59,484 nt of DNA from positions 1-59,484 of the forward strand of contig JANQGO010000221.1 in NCBI GenBank assembly GCA_028277285.1, in the 5' to 3' direction. The stretch comes from Alphaproteobacteria bacterium. GTDB lineage: Bacteria; Pseudomonadota; Alphaproteobacteria; SP197. This document shows positions 17,293-25,743 of this stretch, in pieces. A model generated the notes under the pieces. That model ran no database searches, was not told the DNA's origin, and saw only the letters and a list, made by a program, of their open reading frames with translations. Each line of letters starts with the position of its first letter. Position 1 is the first letter of the stretch. Both the position numbers and the translations under genes were made by a program.

Positions 17293-19041
17293 TCACCGAC
17301 CGATGGCGTAGGCGTCCCTTCGCGGATCGGCGCCGCCGGTGAGCAGGCCGGTCTCGGGGTCGACCGTGATCGCGGACATGACGCCCATGTCCATGGGTTC
17401 CCAGTCTTCGACCCGGCGAACATCGTGTCCCCGGTCCGCGAGCTCATCGGTCACCGCGGTCGCGATCCGGCTTTCGACGTGGAGACGGCCCGGCAGATAA
17501 TCGTGAGGCCAAAACGAGTCGGGAAAACTCCAGGTCGTGAACCGTGGCGCCTCGATAGCGGCTTGCGCGTCCATGCCGAACACAGCGATGTTCAGGAAGG
17601 TCTGGACCATGGCCTGGCACTGCGCATCGCCACCGGGACAACCGAACGGCATGAACATGGCGCCATCCTTGAAAGCGATAGCCGGATTGGGCGTGAGGCG
17701 TGGCCGCTTGCCAGGCTCGAGCTTTGACGCGTGGTTCTCGTCGAGCCAGGTCTGTGTGCCGCGGCCGGATAGGCTGAAACCGAGTTCGGGCACGATCGGC
17801 GCGCGCGCGTTGGCGTCGCTCGGCGTGGCCGAGAAGGCGTTCCCCCACTGGTCGACGACACATGTGTAGCTGGTGTCGTTTTCGCGCTCGCGAAAGCTCT
17901 GCCCAGAGCGGGGTTCGGGTCTGCCCCACGGTGTCATGTCGTTGATCAGCCCCGGGGCCGGCATCTCACCGAACGCACGCTGCATGTCGACGCGTTCACG
18001 GCGGCTGCGCGTGTATTCCGGGTTCATCAACGCGTCCATCGGCACGTCGACCAGATCGGGATCGCCAAAATAGTAGTCGCGATCGGAAAAGCTGAGATTG
18101 AGCGCCTCGGCCAGCAGATGGATGTAGTCCGCGCTGTTATGCCCCAGCGCGGCGAGGTCGTCGTGATCGAGCATTTGAAGGACTTGCGGCACCACCGGTC
18201 CCTGACACCACGGCCCGCAGGACAGAACCTCATAATCCCTGAAGGTGCCGCGCACATGGGGCTCTTCCTTGACCGAGAAGTCATGGAAGTCTTCCAGTCT
18301 GAGCAAACCGCCTTGTTCTTCGCTGTAGCGCGCCATCTCGCGAGCGATATCGCCGCGATAGAACTCGTCCCGGGCCGCTCGTATCGCGGCCTCGCGACCC
18401 TCTGCCGCATGCTTGCGCTCGACCTCGATCAACCGCTCGAAGGTGCGCGCAAGCGCCGGCTGAACGATGAGCGTGCCCGCTGGTGGCACCTCACCGTTGC
18501 GCAGAAAGATCTCCCGGTTGGCCGGCCAGCGGGCAATGGCATCCACTTCGCCCAGGAACTGATTGCGCACGACCGGTGAGAGTGGATAGCCGTCCCGTGC
18601 GATCTCCAGCGCCGGCGTCAGCACCTCTTCCAACGTCATGGTGCCGTAAAGCTGCAGTGCGGTAAGCCACGCATCGGGTGCCGCCGGCACGACCGCGCGG
18701 CGGACATCCAGGGGCAGCTCGCCCTCGCAGTTGTTCATGAAGAAATCGATGGTCGCCGCCTTCGGCCAGCGGCCGAGCCCACTGATGGTGGTCACGGCGC
18801 GGCGGTCGGCGAGGTAGATCATGATCGGCGCGACACCGCCGAAGTTCGTGTTGTCGGCGAGCACCACATTGATCACGACACCGGAAGCAACGCCGGCATC
18901 GACCGCATTGCCGCCTTGCTCCAGCAACCGGTAGCCCGCCGCCGCCGATAGCGGATGCCCTGAACTGATGACATGGTGCGTACCCATGACGGGCGGTCGA
19001 TGCGAACCATAGGTGGTTGTCATAGGTCGAAACCTCCGCAT
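17293..19041 (-). CDS. Gamma-glutamyltransferase family protein, probably cytoplasmic
   Basis: This 582-residue N-terminal-nucleophile hydrolase has the GGT layout: an N-terminal GGNAVDAGVASG motif (residues 43-54), a large chain, then the self-processing threonine at T390 in NDTSYTCVVDQWGNA, aligned with the TTHYSVVD motif of GGT. A glycine-rich GCPGGDAQCQ follows. There is no signal peptide (start MRRFRPMTTTYG), so unlike classical periplasmic GGT it should act in the cytoplasm, as do YwrD-like members. Family reaction: transfer or hydrolysis of gamma-glutamyl groups; acylase activities are also known. It is divergent from the catabolic run starting at 19444. Confidence 0.85.
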   Translation of the reverse strand: MRRFRPMTTTYGSHRPPVMGTHHVISSGHPLSAAAGYRLLEQGGNAVDAGVASGVVINVVLADNTNFGGVAPIMIYLADRRAVTTISGLGRWPKAATIDFFMNNCEGELPLDVRRAVVPAAPDAWLTALQLYGTMTLEEVLTPALEIARDGYPLSPVVRNQFLGEVDAIARWPANREIFLRNGEVPPAGTLIVQPALARTFERLIEVERKHAAEGREAAIRAARDEFYRGDIAREMARYSEEQGGLLRLEDFHDFSVKEEPHVRGTFRDYEVLSCGPWCQGPVVPQVLQMLDHDDLAALGHNSADYIHLLAEALNLSFSDRDYYFGDPDLVDVPMDALMNPEYTRSRRERVDMQRAFGEMPAPGLINDMTPWGRPEPRSGQSFRERENDTSYTCVVDQWGNAFSATPSDANARAPIVPELGFSLSGRGTQTWLDENHASKLEPGKRPRLTPNPAIAFKDGAMFMPFGCPGGDAQCQAMVQTFLNIAVFGMDAQAAIEAPRFTTWSFPDSFWPHDYLPGRLHVESRIATAVTDELADRGHDVRRVEDWEPMDMGVMSAITVDPETGLLTGGADPRRDAYAIGR

Positions 19042-19443
19042 ACATCGGATGACGGCTTGTGCCTTGCTTCGTTACGGCGTTTTCGGGGCAACTTTTGGCG
19101 ATGCGTCGAAATCGAGCATGCGCAATCCCCGCCGTGACTGCAACAACGCACCTTGGGCGACCCGCTGCCCTGTCGCGTCTGACGTTGTTCGTATTCGTAT
19201 AGCGCTGTGAAAGCCTTTCAAGGCATGCGGCGCACTTCTCAGTTGACGCCGTGCATACGACGAGGTCCAAGACGTCATGGTCTTGGCGCCGTCAAGGGGT
19301 TCAGGGCGATACGTCGTTGGCCATACGATCCTGGTTGGCGCGAGAGGGACGCTCGACGGCACTTGACGTCGCGCGTCGTCGCTTTTTGCAAGCGACGATA
19401 GGGCCGTCTGTCTCTTCAAAGGCCATGATGCGGGAGGGCTGTC
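19042..19443. other. 402-base divergent intergenic region
   Basis: The region lies between the gamma-glutamyltransferase-like gene and the six-gene plus-strand run. No coding frame is convincing. It contains a perfect 7-base inverted repeat (19267-19286). A TTGACG at about 19242 could be a -35 element but lacks a good -10. Promoters for both directions must lie here. Confidence 0.5.
19267..19286. promoter_or_regulatory. Perfect inverted repeat, candidate operator
   Basis: CCAAGAC at 19267-19273 and GTCTTGG at 19280-19286 are exact complements around GTCATG. The size and symmetry fit a dimeric repressor site (for example GntR or LysR type) controlling the divergent genes. No regulator is encoded immediately beside it; the nearest are the OxyR-like and LysR proteins. 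Confidence 0.42.
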
Positions 19444-20328
19444 ATGAAGGCTGTTGCGTTTATCGGGCTCGGTGTCATGGGCCTCCCCATGGCGAAGAAC
19501 CTCGTTGCCAGGGGGGTCGATGTCTTGGGCTGCGATATCGCGGCTCCGTCGCGCGACGCCCTGGCGGCGGCTGGCGGACGGGCCACAGCGCCGGAGGACC
19601 TGTCGCTCGAAGACTGCGACGCGGTGATCACGATGTTGCCCGAAGGTGCTCATGTTCGTGAGGTCTATGAGAACCTCGTGTTCCCCCAGGCAACGCCGAA
19701 CATGGTTCTGATCGATTGTTCGACCATCGATGTCGAGGCGACGCGCGCTCTGGCCGCAGAGGCCGCGGCCAAAGGACTGGCGATGATCGACGCACCGGTT
19801 TCCGGCGGTCATGCCGCGGCTGGGTCGGGGCAACTGAGTTTCATGATCGGCGGCGATGAAGACGCGGTGGTGCGCGCGCGTCCGTTTCTGGAAGAGATGG
19901 GCGCGAAGCTTCAGCACTTCGGCGAAAGCGGCACGGGCCAGGCGGCCAAGGCGTGCCACAACATGATCTGCGGCATCACCGCCATGGCGGTCTGCGAAGG
20001 TTATGCGCTGAGCCAGGCGCTCGGTTTGGACGCCAAGCAGTTCCACACCCTGTGCAAGGGTGCGGCGGCGCAGAGCTGGACGCTGGAGAACCGCTGCCCG
20101 ATCCCAGGCGTCGCGGCGGATGTACCGTCCAGCAACGGCTATCAGCCGGGGTTCGCCGCCCGGCTGATGGCAAAGGATCTGCGCCTGGCGCAGACGGCGG
20201 CGAGGGCGGCCGGGCTGGAGACGCCGTTCGGTGCGAAAGCGGCAGAGCGGTTCACCGACTTTGCGGCGGGCGATGACGGCGACCTCGACTTCTCGGCATA
20301 CTATCGAACCTTACGACCGGAGACCTAG
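19444..20328 (+). CDS. NAD(P)-dependent beta-hydroxyacid dehydrogenase (3-hydroxyisobutyrate dehydrogenase family)
   Basis: The 294-residue product has an N-terminal Rossmann motif GLGVMGLPMA (residues 8-17), the substrate loop DAPVSGG (116-122), and the catalytic lysine K169 in GQAAKACHNM with N173, which is the complete signature of the family. It should oxidise a beta-hydroxy acid, or reduce a semialdehyde. A ribosome-binding site (GGGAGG) precedes the ATG at 19444. The stop (TAG) abuts the ATG of the aldehyde dehydrogenase, so a hydroxyacid-to-aldehyde-to-acid sequence of steps is likely. The substrate is not evident; the valine-pathway enzyme MmsB is only one possibility. Confidence 0.9.
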   Translation: MKAVAFIGLGVMGLPMAKNLVARGVDVLGCDIAAPSRDALAAAGGRATAPEDLSLEDCDAVITMLPEGAHVREVYENLVFPQATPNMVLIDCSTIDVEATRALAAEAAAKGLAMIDAPVSGGHAAAGSGQLSFMIGGDEDAVVRARPFLEEMGAKLQHFGESGTGQAAKACHNMICGITAMAVCEGYALSQALGLDAKQFHTLCKGAAAQSWTLENRCPIPGVAADVPSSNGYQPGFAARLMAKDLRLAQTAARAAGLETPFGAKAAERFTDFAAGDDGDLDFSAYYRTLRPET

Positions 20329-21843
20329 ATGGCAGAGAACATCGCTGACGCCGCGTCAGCCGGCACCTTGTTGGAACCACGGCTGCCGGTCGACGGCGTC
20401 GCCGGCTGTTTCATCGACGGGCGATGGCATTGGCCCGAAAGCGGTGACAAACTCATCGTCGAGAACCCGTCGCGGCGTGTGCCCTTGGCCGAGATCGGCC
20501 GCGGCACGGCACGCGAGGTCGGTCTGGCGGTCGACGCAGCGACGGCGGCCTTCCCGGCATGGCGTGCGCTGGCCGCAAGCGAGCGCGGGCGCATGCTGAG
20601 CGAGCTCGGCGATCGGTTGATCGCCGATGCGGAGGAGGTCGCGCGGCTTCTGGCGGCCGAGACCGGCAACGCCATCAAGACCCAGTCGCGCGGCGAGGTG
20701 ATGGGGGCGGCCGGCGTGCTCAAGTACTATGGCGGTGTCAGCGTCGAGCAGAAGGGCGAGACACTGCCGCTGGGTCCCGGCATCTTCAGCTATTCGACAC
20801 GCGAGCCTCACGGTGTTGTCGGCTCGATCATTCCCTGGAACTCGCCGCTGCAGCTGGGCGCGGTCAAGATTTCGATGGCGCTCGCCACCGGCAACACGCT
20901 GGTACTGAAGCCGGCGGAAGACGCGCCGCTCGCGGTCCTGCGTCTGGTCGAGATGGCCGCGGACATCTTCCCGCCCGGCGTCTTCAATGTGGTGACCGGT
21001 CTGGGCGAGGAGGCCGGCGCGGCGCTGGCCCGCCATCCCGATGTCGCCAAGGTCTCGTTCACCGGCTCGTCGGAGGTCGGCAAGCTGGTTGCCCACGCCG
21101 CCGCCGACCGCATCGCCAACGTGACGCTTGAACTGGGCGGCAAAAGCCCGTGCATCGTCTTTCCCGACGCGGCCGCCGAACCGCATCTCGATCAGACTGT
21201 GACCGGCATCTGCAACGCCATGCGTTTCGCCCGGCAGGGACAGTCGTGCACGGCGGGATCCAGGCTGTTCGTCCACCGCTCGGTGTGGGACACGATCATG
21301 CCTCGGGTCGCGGAGAAGGCCGCCGCGATGGTCGTCGGCGACGCGCTCGACCCGGATGTCGATATCGGCGCGGTGATCAACGGCGAACGTTATGGCGCCA
21401 TTCGCGCCTATGTGGCGGAAGCCGAAGCGGAAGGCGCGACGTTCCTGACCGGCGCGACACCGCCCGACGATCCGCCGGGCTATCAGCCGATCCCGACCGT
21501 GCTCGCCGGGCTCGATAACACCTGGCGCGTCGCGCGCGAGGAAGTCTTCGGCCCGGTGCTGGTTGCCATTCCCTGGGACGACGAAGACGAAGTTGTCACC
21601 ATGGCGAATGACACCCACTACGGGCTCGCCGCGTTTCTCTTCACCCGCGATGCCGCGACGATCATCCGCATGACGCGGGCCATCGATGCCGGCTGGGTGC
21701 AGGTTAATCAGGGCGGCGGGCAGATCCCCGGCATGTCCTATGGCGGCACGAAACAGTCGGGCATCGGCAGCGAGTATTCGATCGAAGGCGCGCTGGAGGC
21801 CTATACGTTCCGCAAGTGCGTGACAATCGCGGTCGATCCCTGA
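20329..21843 (+). CDS. NAD(P)-dependent aldehyde dehydrogenase
   Basis: This 504-residue ALDH has all active-site residues: N171 in IPWNSPLQ, E268 in TLELGGK, and the nucleophile C307 in GQSCTAGSR. The KPAEDAPL stretch near 194 binds the cofactor. It directly follows the beta-hydroxyacid dehydrogenase without a gap, and its TGA overlaps the next ATG (TGATG). It is not an obvious CoA-acylating methylmalonate-semialdehyde dehydrogenase; overall it looks like the betaine/aminobutyraldehyde-type ALDH group. Likely substrate: the semialdehyde produced by neighbouring enzymes. Confidence 0.92.
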   Translation: MAENIADAASAGTLLEPRLPVDGVAGCFIDGRWHWPESGDKLIVENPSRRVPLAEIGRGTAREVGLAVDAATAAFPAWRALAASERGRMLSELGDRLIADAEEVARLLAAETGNAIKTQSRGEVMGAAGVLKYYGGVSVEQKGETLPLGPGIFSYSTREPHGVVGSIIPWNSPLQLGAVKISMALATGNTLVLKPAEDAPLAVLRLVEMAADIFPPGVFNVVTGLGEEAGAALARHPDVAKVSFTGSSEVGKLVAHAAADRIANVTLELGGKSPCIVFPDAAAEPHLDQTVTGICNAMRFARQGQSCTAGSRLFVHRSVWDTIMPRVAEKAAAMVVGDALDPDVDIGAVINGERYGAIRAYVAEAEAEGATFLTGATPPDDPPGYQPIPTVLAGLDNTWRVAREEVFGPVLVAIPWDDEDEVVTMANDTHYGLAAFLFTRDAATIIRMTRAIDAGWVQVNQGGGQIPGMSYGGTKQSGIGSEYSIEGALEAYTFRKCVTIAVDP

Positions 21844-23108
21844 TGACCGCCGACCGCTTCGGCAATCCGATCGATCCGGGAGTCGGCTACGCCCGCGGCA
21901 CGCTGATCGGCTCCAGCGCTGATGAGGTCAGACGATTGCGCCACGCCCAGACGGTCGCGGGTGCGCGCGTGACCGAGCGAGGCCCCGACAGCATTGCGAT
22001 CTTCACCGGCAACTCCCGCTATTTTCCGCTCGATGGCGACGACATCGTGACGCTGTGCGAAGAGTGGGTCGGGCCGGGTCTCTTCAAGGACCGTTTGCGT
22101 GACGTGGCCGTAGACCACCTGGGTGGCGGGGATCACGACGATGCCGCGGTGTTCAATCGGACAAGCGCCGGTATCGTCGCCACGGTTCTCGCGCTGTCGA
22201 ACGGGCGGCCCGTCGTCTCGGTCGTGCCGGACGGCGACCGTTCCCACGCGTCGGTCGTGCGCGGCTGCCGTTTGGCGGGTGTGCCGCTGGTCGAAGTCGA
22301 GGGATCGTCAGACAGCGCGGTATCGATTGCCGAACATCGCCCGCACCTCGTGGTCGTCACCACCGTGACCAGCACGCTCAGCCGTTTGGAGGATATGACG
22401 ACCCAAACCGCAGTGGTGGCGGCCAAGGCAGGCGGCGCTGTCACCTTGCTGGACGAGGCCTATGGCGCCCGGCTGCGTACGGTCCTGCACGATGGTGCGC
22501 CCAGCCTTTCCCTGTGTGCTGATCTCTCCATCACCAATGCCGACAAGGCCGGGCTCTCCGGACCACGGGCCGGTATCATGGCCGGCGCGCCCGATGCGCT
22601 GATACCAGTCGTTGCACAGGCGGCAGAACTCGGCATGGAGGCCCGCGCACCGATCGCGGCGGGCGCCATGCGTTCGCTTGAAGCGTTCGCCCCGGACATG
22701 CTGCGTGAGGAAGCGCGCGACGGGCGCGCCATCGCCGATGTCTTGGCCGGTTTGTTCGGTAACGCCATCGTCCACCGTTCCGATCTCGGCCCCATGATTC
22801 ACGAAGAGGACGTCCATCAGCTTGTGCTCGATCGTTCGGGCATCAATCGCACCGACATTGTGCCGGCCGAGACGTCGGCGGCGATCGGCATGTTGTTGCT
22901 GCGCAGTCATGGCGTGTTGAGCACAAACACCCACGGCCAGCCCGGCGGCCGCGTGTCGTTGAGGCTGAAGCCGACGCCCGGCGCTGTGGTGCGGGTTGGC
23001 GGTGCCGCTGTTTTGGGGGACGCCCTCAACGCAACGATTGACGAGGTTGCCGAGAACCTGACGGATAAACGATGGTTGGCGACTCTTCTGTTTGGGAGCG
23101 ACGCATGA
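21843..23108 (+). CDS. SelA-like PLP-dependent enzyme
   Basis: The 421-residue product is a fold-type I PLP enzyme of the SelA-like group. The aspartate contacting the PLP ring is D204 in LLDEAYGAR, and the Schiff-base lysine is K235 in NADKAGLSGPRAGIMAG, which follows the SelA pattern (DK, then GP-AGI). FNRTSAGIVA near 104-113 matches the cofactor-phosphate region of archaeal SelA-like proteins. No selenocysteine system is evident around it, so it is more likely a lyase or other C-alpha/C-beta enzyme acting on an amino acid. It is translationally coupled to the ALDH (TGATG) and to the DUF4392 gene (ATGA). Confidence 0.72.
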   Translation: MTADRFGNPIDPGVGYARGTLIGSSADEVRRLRHAQTVAGARVTERGPDSIAIFTGNSRYFPLDGDDIVTLCEEWVGPGLFKDRLRDVAVDHLGGGDHDDAAVFNRTSAGIVATVLALSNGRPVVSVVPDGDRSHASVVRGCRLAGVPLVEVEGSSDSAVSIAEHRPHLVVVTTVTSTLSRLEDMTTQTAVVAAKAGGAVTLLDEAYGARLRTVLHDGAPSLSLCADLSITNADKAGLSGPRAGIMAGAPDALIPVVAQAAELGMEARAPIAAGAMRSLEAFAPDMLREEARDGRAIADVLAGLFGNAIVHRSDLGPMIHEEDVHQLVLDRSGINRTDIVPAETSAAIGMLLLRSHGVLSTNTHGQPGGRVSLRLKPTPGAVVRVGGAAVLGDALNATIDEVAENLTDKRWLATLLFGSDA

Positions 23109-24121
23109 CGATGTCCGACGACGACCTGGCGCGTCTCGACGACCGGCTTGACCGCCTCGTTAATCTCGACATCGGCAATCGCGGTGTTGAACACCTCTAC
23201 GAGGCAGCGCGAGACCGCGAAGGCCGGCCGCTCGTCGGCGCTGCCGCCGAACGTCTGCTCGCGGTGCCCGAAGGCGGTACCGTCGTCCTGACCACCGGTT
23301 CGGTCTCGCGCGCGTGGATCACGCCCGAGATCGGCGAAAACGACGGGCCGTCCGGCGCCGCCGCGATCGCGCGCGCGCTTGTGCTGGCGCGTAACGTCAC
23401 GTGTGTTGTCCTGGCTGAAGAGGCGTTGCTGCAGCCCATCGGCGCCGTCATGACCACGGCGGGGTTGACCTGTACTGACATCGAAACGGCGCGCGCCGCG
23501 AGCGCCGACTGCAGCCTGGCGACCGTGGTCATGCAGGCCTATCCCACCGACGATGCGGCGGGCGCGGCGGTGGCGAACACCATGCTCGATGATCTCAAAC
23601 CGGACCTGCTGTTTTCGACCGAACGTGTGGGCCGTAACGAGAAGGGCATCTATCACAACATGGGCGGCCGGGATTACGGCATGGGCCGTGCGCGTGTCGA
23701 TCTGCTGTTCGACGAAGCGATTGCGCGTGGCCTTCCGGTTGTCGCCGTCGGCGATGGCGGCAACGAGATCGGCATGGCCAGAGTACGTGACGCGGTCATC
23801 GCCCACGTGCCCTTCGGCGACACGTGCACGTGCGGCTGTGGCGGCGGTATCGTCGCGGTGACGGGCGCCGACGTTCTGGTCACCGCGGCCTGCTCGAACT
23901 GGGGTTGCACGGCCATCGCTGCGGCCATGGCGGCACGTGCCGGCGATGCGCGCCTGCTGCATACGCCCGAGGCGGAGGGGCGCCTTTTGGATTGCATGGT
24001 GGCCAACGGTCTCATCAATTCGACCCATGGCATCGTCGACGACAACGTCGACGGCATCGCGCGCGCCAGCCACGTCGCCATTGCCGAACTCTGCCGGTCG
24101 ATTGTCGCGCGCGTGCTCTAA
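23105..24121 (+). CDS. DUF4392 protein, D-glutamate cyclase-like
   Basis: This 338-residue protein has the DUF4392 core: TERVGRNEKGIYHNMGG (residues 172-188) and GDGGNEIGM (216-224). In mammals this domain, fused to a DUF1445 domain, forms D-glutamate cyclase, which interconverts D-glutamate and 5-oxo-D-proline. Here it stands alone, with no DUF1445 partner in the window. A cysteine-rich patch follows (C241, C243, C245, C263, C268), suggesting a metal site. The ATG at 23105 overlaps the SelA-like stop. Its coupling with a SelA-like PLP enzyme suggests they handle the same substrate. The reaction in this context is unknown. Confidence 0.72.
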   Translation: MTMSDDDLARLDDRLDRLVNLDIGNRGVEHLYEAARDREGRPLVGAAAERLLAVPEGGTVVLTTGSVSRAWITPEIGENDGPSGAAAIARALVLARNVTCVVLAEEALLQPIGAVMTTAGLTCTDIETARAASADCSLATVVMQAYPTDDAAGAAVANTMLDDLKPDLLFSTERVGRNEKGIYHNMGGRDYGMGRARVDLLFDEAIARGLPVVAVGDGGNEIGMARVRDAVIAHVPFGDTCTCGCGGGIVAVTGADVLVTAACSNWGCTAIAAAMAARAGDARLLHTPEAEGRLLDCMVANGLINSTHGIVDDNVDGIARASHVAIAELCRSIVARVL

Positions 24122-24240
24122 GTGTTTGCGTCAGCGTGGATGAATTGTTCCTTCGATAACCCGCGACTTTTGGAATTGTGGCTTGCCGCGGACCCCACCT
24201 ATCGTCGTTGAACGATGGTGGACAGGATCGGTTGAAGCGC

Positions 24241-25740
24241 GTGACGCAAAGGCGGCGGCGACAAACTGCCGAGACGGAAAAGGCGACACCGGCGGTGATA
24301 CCGGTCGGTGGTCGTTTCAAGCCGCTCGGTTCGGACGAAACGAAGGCGATCATCGATGCGGCGTTCGACATCGTCGGGACGATCGGCTTTGCCGACTGCG
24401 CGCCGCACCTGATTGAGCGGGCCGTCAGCAGAGGCGCCCGTCTGCGGTCTGACGGACGCCTGACATTCCCACGCAATGTGGTCGACGATGCGCTCGGTCG
24501 CGCCGCGGAAACGGTTGCGCTGCCGGGTTTCGTCGCCGACGCCGGTCTTCAAATCGGTGGCGGCTGTGTCCACATCGGAACCGGTGGCGCGGCGGTCGAG
24601 ATTCTGGACGCCGATTCCCTGGTGTTTCGCGACGCCCGCCTCGACGACCTCTACCGCCTGATGCGGATCGTCGGTGTCAGCGACAACATCCACTATGGCG
24701 TCAGGCCGGTTGTCGCCCGGGATATGCCGACACCTCTGGAGCTCGACATCAACACCGCCTTTGCCTGTCTGAAGGCAACGTCGAAACCGATCGGTGTGAG
24801 TTTTGACTCAGCGGAACACATGGCGCCGGTGACAAAGCTGTTCGACATGGCGCTGGGCACCGAAGACGGGTTCCGCGCGCGGCCGTTCTGTTTTGCCGTG
24901 ATCGTCCATGTCGTGCCGCCTCTGCGTTTCGCGGCCGAGGGCCTTGCCATCATGGAAGCGGCGATCGCTGCCGGCATGCCGCTGCAGATCTGTACCGCGG
25001 CGCAGGCCGGCGCGACGAGCCCGGTGACGTTGGCTGGCGCCCTGGCGCAAGGTCTTGCCGAGTGCCTGGGCGGGCTCATGATGGTCGATCTGATCAAGCC
25101 GGGGTTCCCCTGCATTTTCGCCTTCATGCCGTTTATCTCCGACCTCCGGACCGGCGCCATGACCGGCGGCAGCGGTGAGGCGGCGGTCGCCAACGCGGCG
25201 GCGGCGCAATTGATGCTGTCACTGGGCTTGCCGTCGACGGTCTCGGCCGGCATGACCGACGCCAAGCTCGCCGATGCCCAGGCCGGTTACGAGAAAGGCT
25301 ACACGGTGGCGCTTGCCGCCCAGGCCGGCGCCGACATGATCAACCTGTCGGTCGGCATGCTTGGCTCGATCATGGCGGCGTCGCCGGAGGCCCTGGTCAT
25401 CGACAACGACATGTGCGGCGCAATCCTGCGTTCGGTGCGCGGTATCGAGCTCACCGACGGCGCGATCGATCTGGACCTGATCGAACGCGTGGTAACCGGG
25501 CCCGGCCACTATCTGGGAGAGGCCCAGACGCTCGCGCTGATGAAATCGGAATACACCTATCCCGAACTTGGCGACCGCCAAAGCATCGCCGACTGGACGG
25601 AGGGCGGCGCCAAATCGATCTGGCAACGCGCGAAGGAGCGCGTCACCGAGATCGACAAGGCCGATCCGCCAAACCATCTGCCGTCCGACCGCGAGGCGCG
25701 GATCAGGGCGGCGTTTCCGATTCACTTGCGGGCGATCTAG
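24241..25740 (+). CDS. Trimethylamine methyltransferase (MttB) family protein, non-pyrrolysine
   Basis: The product of about 499 residues belongs to the MttB superfamily of corrinoid-dependent quaternary/tertiary amine demethylases; typical stretches are IGFADCAPHL, TSKPIGVSFDS and GATSPVTLAGALAQGLAE. The reading frame contains no internal amber, so it lacks the pyrrolysine of true trimethylamine methyltransferase and belongs with the MtgB/MtpB-like group (glycine betaine, proline betaine or carnitine demethylases in characterised cases). No MttC-like corrinoid protein is in the window. Start is uncertain: GTG at 24241 or TTG at 24232. It ends in TAG, 3 bases before the demethylase ATG, so the two are probably co-translated. 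Confidence 0.88.
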   Translation: MTQRRRRQTAETEKATPAVIPVGGRFKPLGSDETKAIIDAAFDIVGTIGFADCAPHLIERAVSRGARLRSDGRLTFPRNVVDDALGRAAETVALPGFVADAGLQIGGGCVHIGTGGAAVEILDADSLVFRDARLDDLYRLMRIVGVSDNIHYGVRPVVARDMPTPLELDINTAFACLKATSKPIGVSFDSAEHMAPVTKLFDMALGTEDGFRARPFCFAVIVHVVPPLRFAAEGLAIMEAAIAAGMPLQICTAAQAGATSPVTLAGALAQGLAECLGGLMMVDLIKPGFPCIFAFMPFISDLRTGAMTGGSGEAAVANAAAAQLMLSLGLPSTVSAGMTDAKLADAQAGYEKGYTVALAAQAGADMINLSVGMLGSIMAASPEALVIDNDMCGAILRSVRGIELTDGAIDLDLIERVVTGPGHYLGEAQTLALMKSEYTYPELGDRQSIADWTEGGAKSIWQRAKERVTEIDKADPPNHLPSDREARIRAAFPIHLRAI

Positions 25741-25743
25741 ATC

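Noticed and set aside
24121..24240. Possible riboswitch ahead of the mttB-like gene
   Set aside because: The 120-base gap shows no glycine, cobalamin or SAM riboswitch landmarks that I can recognise.
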